From contig CAYQUX010000001.1 of the NCBI GenBank assembly GCA_964420995.1, forward strand, positions 1-64,000: a stretch of DNA of 64,000 nt, written 5' to 3'. The DNA is from Leptolinea sp964420995 (GTDB taxonomy: Bacteria > Chloroflexota > Anaerolineae > Anaerolineales > Anaerolineaceae). Shown here in pieces: positions 16,008 through 24,362 of this stretch (position 1 is the stretch's first letter; each line of letters starts with the position of its first letter). The notes beneath the pieces were generated by a model. The model saw only the letters and a program-made list of their open reading frames with translations, was not told the DNA's origin and ran no database searches. Position numbers and translations under genes: made by a program.

Positions 16008-17742
16008 GATTCCCCTGGTCAGCTTCTGATGGGCGAATATCCCGGATGTTCAGTTGAAAAGAAACCTGGCCATTAAAATCGTTTAACTCAAAATGATAAA
16101 CAATATCAATTTTTTCCGGCATGCAATCCATCCAATCACCCATCCGGAATGCGACGCCATCCATGGAGACACCTTTATCTTCCGCCACGGTCAAACGCAG
16201 GTGATTTTTCTCATGCCCGATACGGTTTTTCCGGTTTACGCGTAATCCTCGGGTCATGAAGACGGGTTTCGGATTTTCGTTGCCAGTTGGTTCCATTTTC
16301 TGTAGAAGAGAGATCAAAGGTGCCTGTAATTCATTTAATCGCACTTCTGCGTCATATTGGATGGTTGGGACCAGATTCTCAGGATTCAACCGGCTTGATG
16401 CAATTTCCAACAGCCTTGCTTTCAACAGTTCCCGGGATTCGTTTCGCACTGTAAAACCTGCCGCTTTACTGTGCCCTCCGTGCCTGACCATCAAGTCCGC
16501 ACATTCATCCAATGCCTGGGTGATATGAAATTCATCAATACTGCGGCAGGATGCCCGCGTGAATTCCTCACCTATCACCCCGACAACCGCGGGCCGGTAG
16601 TGACTTTCCACCAGGCGAGCCGCCACCAGTCCCACGATACCCGAATGAAATTCCTCCTCAGATCCGAACGCGATCAGAATGGGAAGTGACTCAATATCAG
16701 TCAACTGTGTTTCGGCGAATTGCTGGTTTTGGATGGTGTGATCCTGCCGGTCTGTATTCTGTTTTTGAAGTTTCTGCGCCAGCAAGCCTGTTTCCGCTGG
16801 ATCATTGTTCAATAACAACTGCAACGCGTCCAATGCTGATTCCATACGCCCCGCCGCGTTCAAACGAGGCCCCAGTTTGAATCCAATATCGGCGGCTGTC
16901 AATGCGCCGGGCCGTTTGATATCCGCCACACCCATAAGAGAATAAATCCCCTGCCTGGGAGATGTCTGCAGACGGCGAAGACCTTTCCTTACAAGTGTGC
17001 GGTTTTCTCCGGTAAGGGGGGCAATATCAGAAACTGTTCCCAGGGCAACCAGGTCGAGCCATTGCCCGGTTTCTTCCAAATTCAACCCCTTTGCTATGTA
17101 CAGGGCTTCAGCAATTTTGTAGGCAATGCCAACCCCGGCCAATTCTTTGTAAGGGTATTCATCCCCTTCCTGTTTGGGGCAAATGACAACATCTGCTGCC
17201 GGAACGGCTCCAAGGGGATGATGGTGGTCGCTGATGATCAATTTGATCCCCAGCTCGCGGGCAAGATCCGCTTCTCTGTTCGAACGAATTCCACAATCCA
17301 CCGTGATCACCAACCGGGCATTCTTTTCCTTCAATTCCCGTAAAGCGTCTACGTTAAGTCCATACCCTTCATCAAATCGATTGGGAATGTACGGGCTGAC
17401 GATGCCGCCCAGAATTCGTATGGCCTGAACAAGCAATGCGGTGGCCGTTACGCCATCCACATCATAATCGCCGTAAACCACAATCCCTTCATTGGCAGAA
17501 ATGCTATCAAGGATCGTATCAACGGCTTCCCGCATTCCTTTCATGGAAAATGGATCATGTTCGTCGGCTGTTCCCAACAGAAAATCCCGGGCTTTTTCAG
17601 CCGTGTCATATCCACGGGTATAAAGAACCTGCCTGAAGGCAGGAGGATACTCTTTAAGCCGCTCCTCGACATCAGGCGTGATCAAATCCGGCGCGATCCA
17701 GCGCTTTTGTTTTCTACCGTTATTCAATTGAAGTTCTGCCAT
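15979..17742 (-). CDS. recJ: Single-stranded-DNA-specific exonuclease RecJ
   Basis: 587 residues from ATG 17742, close to the usual 570-580. The DHH phosphoesterase core shows YGDYDVDGVTATALL, TVDCGIRSN and the ISDHHHPLG motif; DHHA1 shows RHGGHSKAAGF; a C-terminal OB-type domain follows. RecJ degrades single-stranded DNA 5' to 3' in recombination and mismatch repair. The start overlaps the alr stop codon as TAATG, and the end overlaps the downstream permease start by 29 nt, so alr-recJ-permeases form a tightly packed minus-strand unit. An in-frame ATG at 17787 would lie inside alr and is unlikely. Confidence 0.96.
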   Translation of the reverse strand: MAELQLNNGRKQKRWIAPDLITPDVEERLKEYPPAFRQVLYTRGYDTAEKARDFLLGTADEHDPFSMKGMREAVDTILDSISANEGIVVYGDYDVDGVTATALLVQAIRILGGIVSPYIPNRFDEGYGLNVDALRELKEKNARLVITVDCGIRSNREADLARELGIKLIISDHHHPLGAVPAADVVICPKQEGDEYPYKELAGVGIAYKIAEALYIAKGLNLEETGQWLDLVALGTVSDIAPLTGENRTLVRKGLRRLQTSPRQGIYSLMGVADIKRPGALTAADIGFKLGPRLNAAGRMESALDALQLLLNNDPAETGLLAQKLQKQNTDRQDHTIQNQQFAETQLTDIESLPILIAFGSEEEFHSGIVGLVAARLVESHYRPAVVGVIGEEFTRASCRSIDEFHITQALDECADLMVRHGGHSKAAGFTVRNESRELLKARLLEIASSRLNPENLVPTIQYDAEVRLNELQAPLISLLQKMEPTGNENPKPVFMTRGLRVNRKNRIGHEKNHLRLTVAEDKGVSMDGVAFRMGDWMDCMPEKIDIVYHFELNDFNGQVSFQLNIRDIRPSEADQGNHADLSSIEA

Positions 17743-18857
17743 TATGAATCCCTGTAAATCCGCGGTAATCGGGCTGTCAACCCGCAAACAACTTCATACG
17801 CGATGGTCCCCCATTTCCGGGCGATCGTCTCCGCGCTGATCAGGTTCCCACCCTGCCTGCCAATCAATACGACTTCATCGCCAAGCCTGGCTTCGGGGAT
17901 GTCATCCAGGCTGACCATACATTGATCCATACAAATATTTCCAATGACTGGCGCGTATTTCCCCTGGATGAGCACATGGTTGCCATCCACCCGGCGGAAT
18001 CCATCGGCATATCCAACAGCAATGACTCCCACCCGCTCTGATTTGGTGGTGGTATAGCGGTGACCATAACTGATACCGCAGCCTGTTGGAATGGTCTTGA
18101 CCGAGATCAAGCGGGTTTTCCATTCAAGAACGGGTTGAAATCCGTCCGGCAAGGGCGCATCCGGGGCAGGATTGATGCCGAACAGGGCAATCCCCGGGCG
18201 AACCATATCAAAACGGGCTGCCGGAAAATAAAGTGACGCGGCGGAATTTGCGGCGTGAACCAATGGGGGCATCAAGCCGGCTTGCCTGACTTCGATCAGG
18301 AAGCGGTTGTATCGGTCCAGTTGTGCCTCAGTTGTACCGGCATCCAATTCGTCGGCACGGGCGAAATGGGTGAAAAGTCCGTCCACCTGTAACCCGGGCA
18401 GGCTTTTCAGCAATTTTAGGAAATCCAGACCTTCTTCTACCGGAACACCCAGACGGTTCATCCCGCTATCCACTTTGGCATGGATGTGGACTTTTCCTCC
18501 AAGACGAACCGCTTCCTCGGAAAAGCCTCTGGCTGTCTGCGCATCGGTCAAACTGACCGAGATATCCTCGGATAAAACAAAAGGAACATGTTCCGGCATG
18601 GCGCCACCCAGTACGAGTATCTTTCCATGAATCCCCTTACGCCGGATACGGAAGGCTTCCTCTGTACGGGCTACACCACAAATCGCGGCCCCGCCCTGTA
18701 AAGCTGCGCGGGCTACCTCTGCCAGACCATGCCCGTACGCATTCGCTTTGATGACAGGCATCACCGGTCTTTCGGTGATCTCTTTCATTTTGGCAATATT
18801 TTGTTTATATGCCCCCAGGTCAATTTCAAGCCAATCTGTATGATCATTGATTATCAT
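17742..18857 (-). CDS. alr: Alanine racemase
   Basis: 371 residues from ATG 18857. The PLP lysine sits in MPVIKANAYGHGL, with FTHFARAD, RPGIALFG, ISYGHRY and VGYADGFRR downstream, and the NICMDQCMVSLDD substrate loop near the C-terminus. The enzyme makes D-alanine for peptidoglycan. I reject the longer frame (to 19103): the family begins at WLEIDL, and a consensus promoter ends 7 nt before 18857. The preceding gene on the other strand, tgt, starts 94 nt away. The stop codon overlaps the recJ start by one base. Confidence 0.96.
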   Translation of the reverse strand: MIINDHTDWLEIDLGAYKQNIAKMKEITERPVMPVIKANAYGHGLAEVARAALQGGAAICGVARTEEAFRIRRKGIHGKILVLGGAMPEHVPFVLSEDISVSLTDAQTARGFSEEAVRLGGKVHIHAKVDSGMNRLGVPVEEGLDFLKLLKSLPGLQVDGLFTHFARADELDAGTTEAQLDRYNRFLIEVRQAGLMPPLVHAANSAASLYFPAARFDMVRPGIALFGINPAPDAPLPDGFQPVLEWKTRLISVKTIPTGCGISYGHRYTTTKSERVGVIAVGYADGFRRVDGNHVLIQGKYAPVIGNICMDQCMVSLDDIPEARLGDEVVLIGRQGGNLISAETIARKWGTIAYEVVCGLTARLPRIYRDS

Positions 18858-18864
18858 GTGCGGT

Positions 18865-18893
18865 AGTATATCCACTGGTAGAAGATAACGCAA
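18865..18893 (-). promoter_or_regulatory. Leaderless promoter of alr
   Basis: On the minus strand, TTGCGT (18888-18893), a 17-nt spacer and TATACT (18865-18870) are followed 7 nt later by ATG 18857, so the messenger should begin at the start codon. A TATAAT for the divergent tgt gene lies at 18907-18912. Confidence 0.72.
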
Positions 18894-18950
18894 GCGTTCC
18901 TTCAGGTATAATCCCCGTCTCGGATGATTTCTTGAAATGGAACTCTTTAG

Positions 18951-20072
18951 ATGAGCGAATCCAGCCAGTTTTCCTACGAATTGACCGCATGCGAAGGCGC
19001 CGCCCGCGCCGGTGTATATCACACCCCGCACGGCGATATTCCCACGCCCATTTTCGCGCCGGTGGGAACGCAGGCTACAGTAAAAGCCGTAACCCCGGCG
19101 CAATTGAATGAACTGGGCGCCTCATTGGTGTTGAGCAACACCTACCATCTCTACCTACGCCCGGGCGCTGACCTGGTGGCTGAGATGGGCGGCCTGCACA
19201 AGTTTATGCAGTGGCCGGGGCCTATTCTCACCGATTCGGGTGGTTTTCAGGTTTTCTCTCTGGCGGCCATCCGTAAAATTGACGCGGATGGAGCCACGTT
19301 CAAAAGCCACATCGACGGCTCAATGCACCGATTGACTCCCGAGAAATCCATCGATATTCAGCAAAAGCTGGGAGCGGATATCATCATGGCTTTTGATGAA
19401 TGCGCTCCTCCACGCGACCGGCAATACAATGAAGAAGCGCTGGAACGAACCACCGCGTGGGCGGAACGCTGCCTGCGTGCCAAAACGCGCGAAGATCAGG
19501 CGTTATTTGGAATTGTTCAGGGAGGCGTGTTCGAAGACCTGCGCAAACGTTCCGCAGAGTGGACAGCCAGCCAGCCGTTTGACGGTCTTGCCATTGGCGG
19601 GCTTTCCGTCGGTGAAAGTAAAGCTGAAATGCACACTGTTCTTGAAACCGTGATGCCGCTTCTGCCTTCTGGTAAACCCCGGTATTTGATGGGTGTCGGA
19701 TCACCAGAAGACCTGGTCAATGGCATATTGCGTGGAATCGATATTTTCGATTGCGTTCTTCCCACCCGATTGGCACGCCATCAATCTGCCATGACGTTAC
19801 GCGGCAGGGTAAACATGTTGAACGCAGTTCACATTCACGACCCCAATCCAATCGATGAGACCTGCGATTGTTACGCCTGTCAGAATTTCAGCCGGTCGTA
19901 TATCCGTCACCTCATCTCGGCACGTGAAATGCTGGCTTCCACCCTGATCTCCATTCATAACCTGCATACACTGATCCGGCTGGTAACCCTGTGCAGGCAG
20001 GCGATCATTGAGCAGCATTTTTCCACCTTCGCGCAAGAGTTTTTATCGCAGTACAATCATCCTAAAAAGTAG
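18951..20072 (+). CDS. tgt: tRNA-guanine transglycosylase (queuine tRNA-ribosyltransferase)
   Basis: 373 residues, full length. Active-site Asp95 in LTDSGGFQVF and Asp267 in DCVLPTRLARH are present, together with GIVQGG and IGGLSVGES. The zinc site is Cys305, Cys307, Cys310 (CDCYAC) and His336. The enzyme replaces guanine 34 with a queuine precursor in GUN-anticodon tRNAs. The promoter TATAAT lies at 18907-18912. uppP starts 17 nt after the stop, so the two are likely cotranscribed. Confidence 0.97.
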   Translation: MSESSQFSYELTACEGAARAGVYHTPHGDIPTPIFAPVGTQATVKAVTPAQLNELGASLVLSNTYHLYLRPGADLVAEMGGLHKFMQWPGPILTDSGGFQVFSLAAIRKIDADGATFKSHIDGSMHRLTPEKSIDIQQKLGADIIMAFDECAPPRDRQYNEEALERTTAWAERCLRAKTREDQALFGIVQGGVFEDLRKRSAEWTASQPFDGLAIGGLSVGESKAEMHTVLETVMPLLPSGKPRYLMGVGSPEDLVNGILRGIDIFDCVLPTRLARHQSAMTLRGRVNMLNAVHIHDPNPIDETCDCYACQNFSRSYIRHLISAREMLASTLISIHNLHTLIRLVTLCRQAIIEQHFSTFAQEFLSQYNHPKK

Positions 20073-20089
20073 TATCCTCAGAGGAAACC

Positions 20090-20911
20090 ATGACCATCTT
20101 TCAAGCCATCATTCTGGGAATCGTGCAGGGATTGACAGAATATCTGCCTGTTTCAAGCTCCGCGCATCTGGTGATTGTCCCGTACCTGCTTGGGTGGAGT
20201 TTCCCGGCGGATCAAACGTTTGTTTTCGATGTTCTGGTCCAACTGGGCACTCTTGTAGCCGTGATTGTCTACTTCTGGAAAGACCTGCTTGGCATTTTGG
20301 CCGCCTTTTTCAAAGGTATTGCCTCGCGCCAACCGTTTGCCACTGTTGAATCCCGAATGGGATGGTTGATCATCCTGGCATCCATTCCGGGCGGGTTGGC
20401 CGGAGTCTTCATCAAACCTGTAGTGGAAGAAGCCTTTGGCAATCCTTTAGCGGTGGCTTTCCTGCTCTTTTTCACAGCCATTCTACTCGTAGTGGCAGAA
20501 TGGATTGGCCCCAAAACACGCGATTTTTCATCCACCAATTGGGTGGATGCGCTGCTGATCGGAATCGGTCAGGCTGCAGCCATCTTCCCCGGTATCTCCC
20601 GTTCGGGTGCCACTATTTCTGTGGGGCTTATGCGTGGATTAAAACGAACCGACGCGGCAAAATTCTCTTTTTTAATATCAATTCCCATCATGTTGGCCGC
20701 CGGTCTTTACAGCGCCCTTGATTTGCGGGATATCACCGGCCTGTCCACCTTCCTGCCAGTTATCATCATTGGGACCCTGGTCGCGGCCATCGTGGGATAC
20801 CTTTCCATCAAATGGCTACTGGCTTTTCTCAATCGCCGGTCACTTTCTTATTTCGCCATATACTGTGCTTTGGTGGGAGCTCTGGTGCTGGTTGTCTCAT
20901 TCCTTCGGTAG
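20090..20911 (+). CDS. uppP: Undecaprenyl-diphosphatase UppP (BacA)
   Basis: 273 residues, polytopic. The two signature motifs are GLTEYLPVSSSAHL near the N-terminus and PGISRSGATI near residue 168; both carry the catalytic Glu, Ser, Arg and His positions of the BacA family. The enzyme recycles undecaprenyl pyrophosphate to the monophosphate carrier for cell-wall and glycan synthesis and gives bacitracin tolerance in other bacteria. It follows tgt by 17 nt and overlaps the next gene, a lipoprotein. Confidence 0.97.
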   Translation: MTIFQAIILGIVQGLTEYLPVSSSAHLVIVPYLLGWSFPADQTFVFDVLVQLGTLVAVIVYFWKDLLGILAAFFKGIASRQPFATVESRMGWLIILASIPGGLAGVFIKPVVEEAFGNPLAVAFLLFFTAILLVVAEWIGPKTRDFSSTNWVDALLIGIGQAAAIFPGISRSGATISVGLMRGLKRTDAAKFSFLISIPIMLAAGLYSALDLRDITGLSTFLPVIIIGTLVAAIVGYLSIKWLLAFLNRRSLSYFAIYCALVGALVLVVSFLR

Positions 20912-21659
20912 TAAACGCATTCTTGGGTTGATTCTTGTGGCATTCACGCTGGCCGCGTGCCAGAACCGCGCAGCCCGGGATGTCTCTTTGCGGGTTGAAC
21001 TTTCACCAACCTTGAAGTACCTGTCACCGGCCATACAGGCTTGCGCCCTTCAATCCGATGGGTTGCACATCATTCTGGAAGAGAAACCGGCCAGCGAAAT
21101 GGGAAAAACCGGTGCCAATGTCTCTCTGGTCTGGGGTGACAGGCAGCTACCCGCTCCGGCTCAAGTTTTCCGCCTGGGTTCTGACCGGCTTGTCTTTTCT
21201 GCGCACATTGATAACCCTCTGAAAAGTCTGGATCATAATCAGGAGTCGCTTTTGTACCGGGCAGGTTACTCCACATGGGGTGATGCTCTTAAACAACTTT
21301 GCCCTGACTGTACTGCGTCTGAAGCATACCTGGCGCAGCCTGTTGAAGTTTGGCATTACCCGCAGGCAGGAGACATTGGCCCCCTGGTTCGCGATCTCAT
21401 ACCGGAAATACAATCTTCGAACCTGGGGCAAGTCTGGATCACCCCAACTGCAGAAAACCTGGCCTCTGCCATCACGAACAATCCGGCAGCCGTCGGGTTT
21501 CTACCGGCCAGATGGTTGAATGAAAACCTCAAGGAAGTCTCCCTGACAGGTATTGATCCTGCCAGACAGGATATTCCTGTTCTGGCGGTTACACCCGGCC
21601 GCCCTCTGGAAGAGACCCAGAAATGGCTCCATTGCCTGCAATCCACATATAACAATTGA
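20892..21659 (+). CDS. Putative lipoprotein, periplasmic-binding-protein-like
   Basis: The frame is open further upstream inside uppP, but the only start giving a sensible protein is TTG 20892: SKRILGLILVAFTLAAC is a clean lipoprotein signal with the lipobox Cys near residue 23. A GGGAG lies 12 nt before it. This gives 255 residues that overlap uppP by 20 nt. The mature part resembles a PstS-like binding fold (AVGFLPARWL, VLAVTPGRPLEETQKWL), but no ligand motif is decisive. Probably an anchored extracellular sensor or binding protein. Confidence 0.7.
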   Translation: MSHSFGSKRILGLILVAFTLAACQNRAARDVSLRVELSPTLKYLSPAIQACALQSDGLHIILEEKPASEMGKTGANVSLVWGDRQLPAPAQVFRLGSDRLVFSAHIDNPLKSLDHNQESLLYRAGYSTWGDALKQLCPDCTASEAYLAQPVEVWHYPQAGDIGPLVRDLIPEIQSSNLGQVWITPTAENLASAITNNPAAVGFLPARWLNENLKEVSLTGIDPARQDIPVLAVTPGRPLEETQKWLHCLQSTYNN

Positions 21660-21760
21660 GATAGATAATTCTCTATGGGGGTGCAATTTAGCACGTATAC
21701 TGGAAAACGCCAAAATCATGTTCTTTAGACATGTAATTGTCCCACTGGAATCCCGCTTTC

Positions 21761-21788
21761 TTGACTTTTAGAACAATAATGCTATACT
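21761..21788 (+). promoter_or_regulatory. recA promoter
   Basis: TTGACT (21761-21766), a 16-nt spacer and TATACT (21783-21788) lie 27 nt before ATG 21816, and AGGAG at 21806 is the ribosome binding site. I see no match to the E. coli or Firmicute SOS box. Confidence 0.7.
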
Positions 21789-21815
21789 GATACAATCAAC
21801 GCACAGGAGAGAAAA

Positions 21816-22913
21816 ATGGCCCGCAAATCTGGCACAACTGATTCAAACGCGAATATTCCCATGCCGTCCGCGATGGACGAAGCCCGCCGGGCAGTTCTTG
21901 AAAAGGCTTTAACCGATATCACCAAACGATACGGTGAAGGTTCCATCATGCGCATGGGTGAAGCCCATCATATGACAGTGGAGGCCATCCCCACCGGTTC
22001 ACTCTCTCTGGATATCGCCCTGGGTGTGGGTGGGATTCCCCGTGGCAGAATCACTGAAATTTTCGGCCCCGAATCTTCCGGAAAGACCACCATCTGCCAG
22101 CACATAGTGGCCGAAGCCCAGAAACTGGGCGGCACGGCTGCCTATATTGACATGGAGCACGCGCTGGATCCCGTATATGCCTCGCATTGCGGTGTCAATG
22201 TAGATAATTTGCTCATTTCCCAGCCGGATACCGGTGAACAGGCGTTGGAGATCGCGGAAACGTTGGTGCGCTCCGGAGCCGTTGACCTGGTCGTTGTTGA
22301 TTCCGTGGCCGCCCTGGTTCCACGCGCGGAAATCGAAGGTGATATGGGTGATGCCACCATGGGTATGCAGGCGCGTTTGATGTCACAAGCCCTCAGGAAA
22401 TTGTCCGGCGCCATCAGCCAGACGAAAACAGCCATGATCTTCACCAATCAACTGCGCCAGAAGATCGGCATCATGTTTGGCAATCCCGAGACTACACCGG
22501 GCGGACTCGCGTTGAAATTCTACGCTTCTGTCCGCCTGGATACACGCCGCATCCAATCCATCAAGTCAGGTGCGGAAATCACCGGTAACCGCACGCGCGT
22601 TCGCGTGGTCAAAAACAAGGTCGCGCCCCCGTTCCGAACGGCGGAATTTGACATCATGTACAACCAGGGCATCTCCAAAGCAGGCGATATTATCGATCTG
22701 GCCACGCAGCTTGAGATCATCACCAAACGCGGAGCCTTCTTCTCCTATGGTGATGTCCGTCTCGGCCAGGGTCGTGAGAATGCCAAAGAATTTTTGCAGC
22801 AAAATGTCGAACTCTCCCAGGAAATTGACACGGCTGTCAGACAGCGTGCCATGGGTGGTGATGTACCACTGGCGTTAAGCGGTGATGACGAAGGTTCCAA
22901 TCAAGAAGAATAG
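21816..22913 (+). CDS. recA: Recombinase RecA
   Basis: 365 residues. Walker A is GPESSGKTT; MEHALDP, VVDSVAALVPRAEIEGDMGD (with the L1 loop) and TNQLRQKIG (L2 region) are all present. The protein forms filaments on single-stranded DNA for recombination and SOS induction. It has its own promoter and a strong ribosome binding site. The next gene begins inside its last 30 nt, and no recX follows. Confidence 0.98.
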   Translation: MARKSGTTDSNANIPMPSAMDEARRAVLEKALTDITKRYGEGSIMRMGEAHHMTVEAIPTGSLSLDIALGVGGIPRGRITEIFGPESSGKTTICQHIVAEAQKLGGTAAYIDMEHALDPVYASHCGVNVDNLLISQPDTGEQALEIAETLVRSGAVDLVVVDSVAALVPRAEIEGDMGDATMGMQARLMSQALRKLSGAISQTKTAMIFTNQLRQKIGIMFGNPETTPGGLALKFYASVRLDTRRIQSIKSGAEITGNRTRVRVVKNKVAPPFRTAEFDIMYNQGISKAGDIIDLATQLEIITKRGAFFSYGDVRLGQGRENAKEFLQQNVELSQEIDTAVRQRAMGGDVPLALSGDDEGSNQEE

Positions 22914-23457
22914 CCGCGTTGTTGCGGCATTGGTATGCCTGGCGTTTCTTTCAGGGTGTACTGGAATTCGCGTCGGTGAAGATGAGGCGGCTCTCTTCAT
23001 TCCCCCAACTGCGGCCGTTACGGCCACTCCAATAGCCCCGGCGACAGTCGCGATCCAGGGATTTGCGGTAACCGTCGAACCCACCCGGCAGACTGGCTGC
23101 AGCAATCTCTTGGCATATATTAACGACCTGACCATACCCGACGGCACCATCTTCGCGCCGGGTGATGTTATTGATAAACGCTGGGTTGTCGAAAACCAGG
23201 GTACCTGCAACTGGACTTTTCTCTATACACTGCGTCTTACAGGCGGCGAACCGATGGGCGCGCGAACAGAACAGTCGCTCGTGCCTGCCCTGGCAGGAAG
23301 TCAGACTGTTATCCGTATTCAATTTACCGCGCCAACAGAACAGGGCAAATATCGGTCCGCCTGGCAGGCATATACCCCGGAAGGTATCCCCTTCGGCGAT
23401 CCCATCTTTATCGTCATCGAAGTCATCCCCAGGGTTATACCAACCCCACAATCTTAA
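22885..23457 (+). CDS. Lipoprotein with NBR1-type Ig domain
   Basis: 190 residues from ATG 22885 (a GTG at 22882 is in frame). A lipoprotein signal ends VCLAFLSGC. After a Thr/Pro-rich spacer an Ig-like domain covers about 95-185: VVENQGTCNWTFLYTLRL, MGARTEQSLVPALAG and FTAPTEQGKYRSAWQ match the pattern of the Ig domain first described in NBR1 and frequent in Chloroflexota exported proteins. It overlaps the recA end by 29 nt. Role unknown; likely a surface adhesion or structural module. Confidence 0.85.
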   Translation: MTKVPIKKNSRVVAALVCLAFLSGCTGIRVGEDEAALFIPPTAAVTATPIAPATVAIQGFAVTVEPTRQTGCSNLLAYINDLTIPDGTIFAPGDVIDKRWVVENQGTCNWTFLYTLRLTGGEPMGARTEQSLVPALAGSQTVIRIQFTAPTEQGKYRSAWQAYTPEGIPFGDPIFIVIEVIPRVIPTPQS

Positions 23458-23475
23458 ACCGGGTAAAATTACGGT

Positions 23476-24360
23476 GTGAACGAAATCAAATCCTGGCAGT
23501 GGCTGGTTATTGCAACCGGTCTGTTAACCACCCTGCTTTGTATTGTCTTCGCGGCTTTTCTGACGATCCAAAATATTAGTCAGAGTCGGGCGCTTCAGGG
23601 AGATTTTGTCGCTCAGGCAGCCTCCCCCGTTGATGATTCTGCCAATCAGCCCGTCATTAACCCGACCAAAACGCCATTTCTACCGCTACGATTTCCCACA
23701 TCCATCAGTTTTCTTTTCCATCCGACCATCATACCGGCAGAACCGGTTATCGAAACAGTCGAGCCGCCTCAGCCGGAACCCAATCCGCAGGTTGATACCC
23801 TCCCTGACAGCTATATGATCGATGGTGTGACAACCAATCCCCAGTGGTTCACTCTGGATTGCGAGGCTCGCACGGCGGTGGACTGGGCTTCCTTTTTTGG
23901 TATTGGTATTGACGAAAATGAATTTCTCGGACGTTTGCCGCATTCAGATAATCCCGATCTGGGGTTTGTCGGTCGATTTGACGATCTACAGGGACAGCTT
24001 CCTCCAAACTCATATGGGGTGCATGCCGACCCCATTGCCAACCTGCTCAACGAGTACGGCGTTAGCGCCCGTTCCGGCAAGGGTTTCTCCTGGGATGATA
24101 TTCGTACTGAGATTTCCTCCGGTAGGCCGGTGATCGCCTGGGTGATTTTCAATACAGTCCCGGGTTATTCCGTCCCGTATGTCGATTCAGCTGGCAATAC
24201 CACCATAGTGGCTAATTATGAACACACAATAATCATCACCGGGTACACACCGGATACAGTGTTTATTTCTGATAATGGTCGCTATTATACAAGAGCACTC
24301 CAGGTGTTTCTTTCATCCTGGAGCGCTCTGGGTAATATGGCTATTCTGGCCGGAAACTAG
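23476..24360 (+). CDS. Membrane-anchored C39-like cysteine peptidase
   Basis: 294 residues from GTG 23476. An N-terminal hydrophobic segment (about 8-33) anchors it, a Pro-rich spacer follows, and the C39-like domain spans about 110-290. The expected triad is Cys in TLDCEARTA, His in YEHTIIITGY and Asp in FISDNGR; GRPVIAWVIFN is a typical core strand. Such proteins are often bacteriocin-processing relatives or peptidases of unknown target; there is no ABC transporter here. TAAAAT at 23464-23469 stands 6 nt before the GTG. Confidence 0.85.
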   Translation: MNEIKSWQWLVIATGLLTTLLCIVFAAFLTIQNISQSRALQGDFVAQAASPVDDSANQPVINPTKTPFLPLRFPTSISFLFHPTIIPAEPVIETVEPPQPEPNPQVDTLPDSYMIDGVTTNPQWFTLDCEARTAVDWASFFGIGIDENEFLGRLPHSDNPDLGFVGRFDDLQGQLPPNSYGVHADPIANLLNEYGVSARSGKGFSWDDIRTEISSGRPVIAWVIFNTVPGYSVPYVDSAGNTTIVANYEHTIIITGYTPDTVFISDNGRYYTRALQVFLSSWSALGNMAILAGN

Positions 24361-24362
24361 GT

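Noticed and set aside
18858..19103. N-terminal extension of alanine racemase
   Set aside because: It overlaps the promoter and tgt, has no family similarity, and the leaderless promoter marks ATG 18857.
21660..21815. SOS box upstream of recA
   Set aside because: Neither CTGT-N8-ACAG nor GAAC-N4-GTTC occurs; the CTG...ACAG near 21788 has the wrong spacing.
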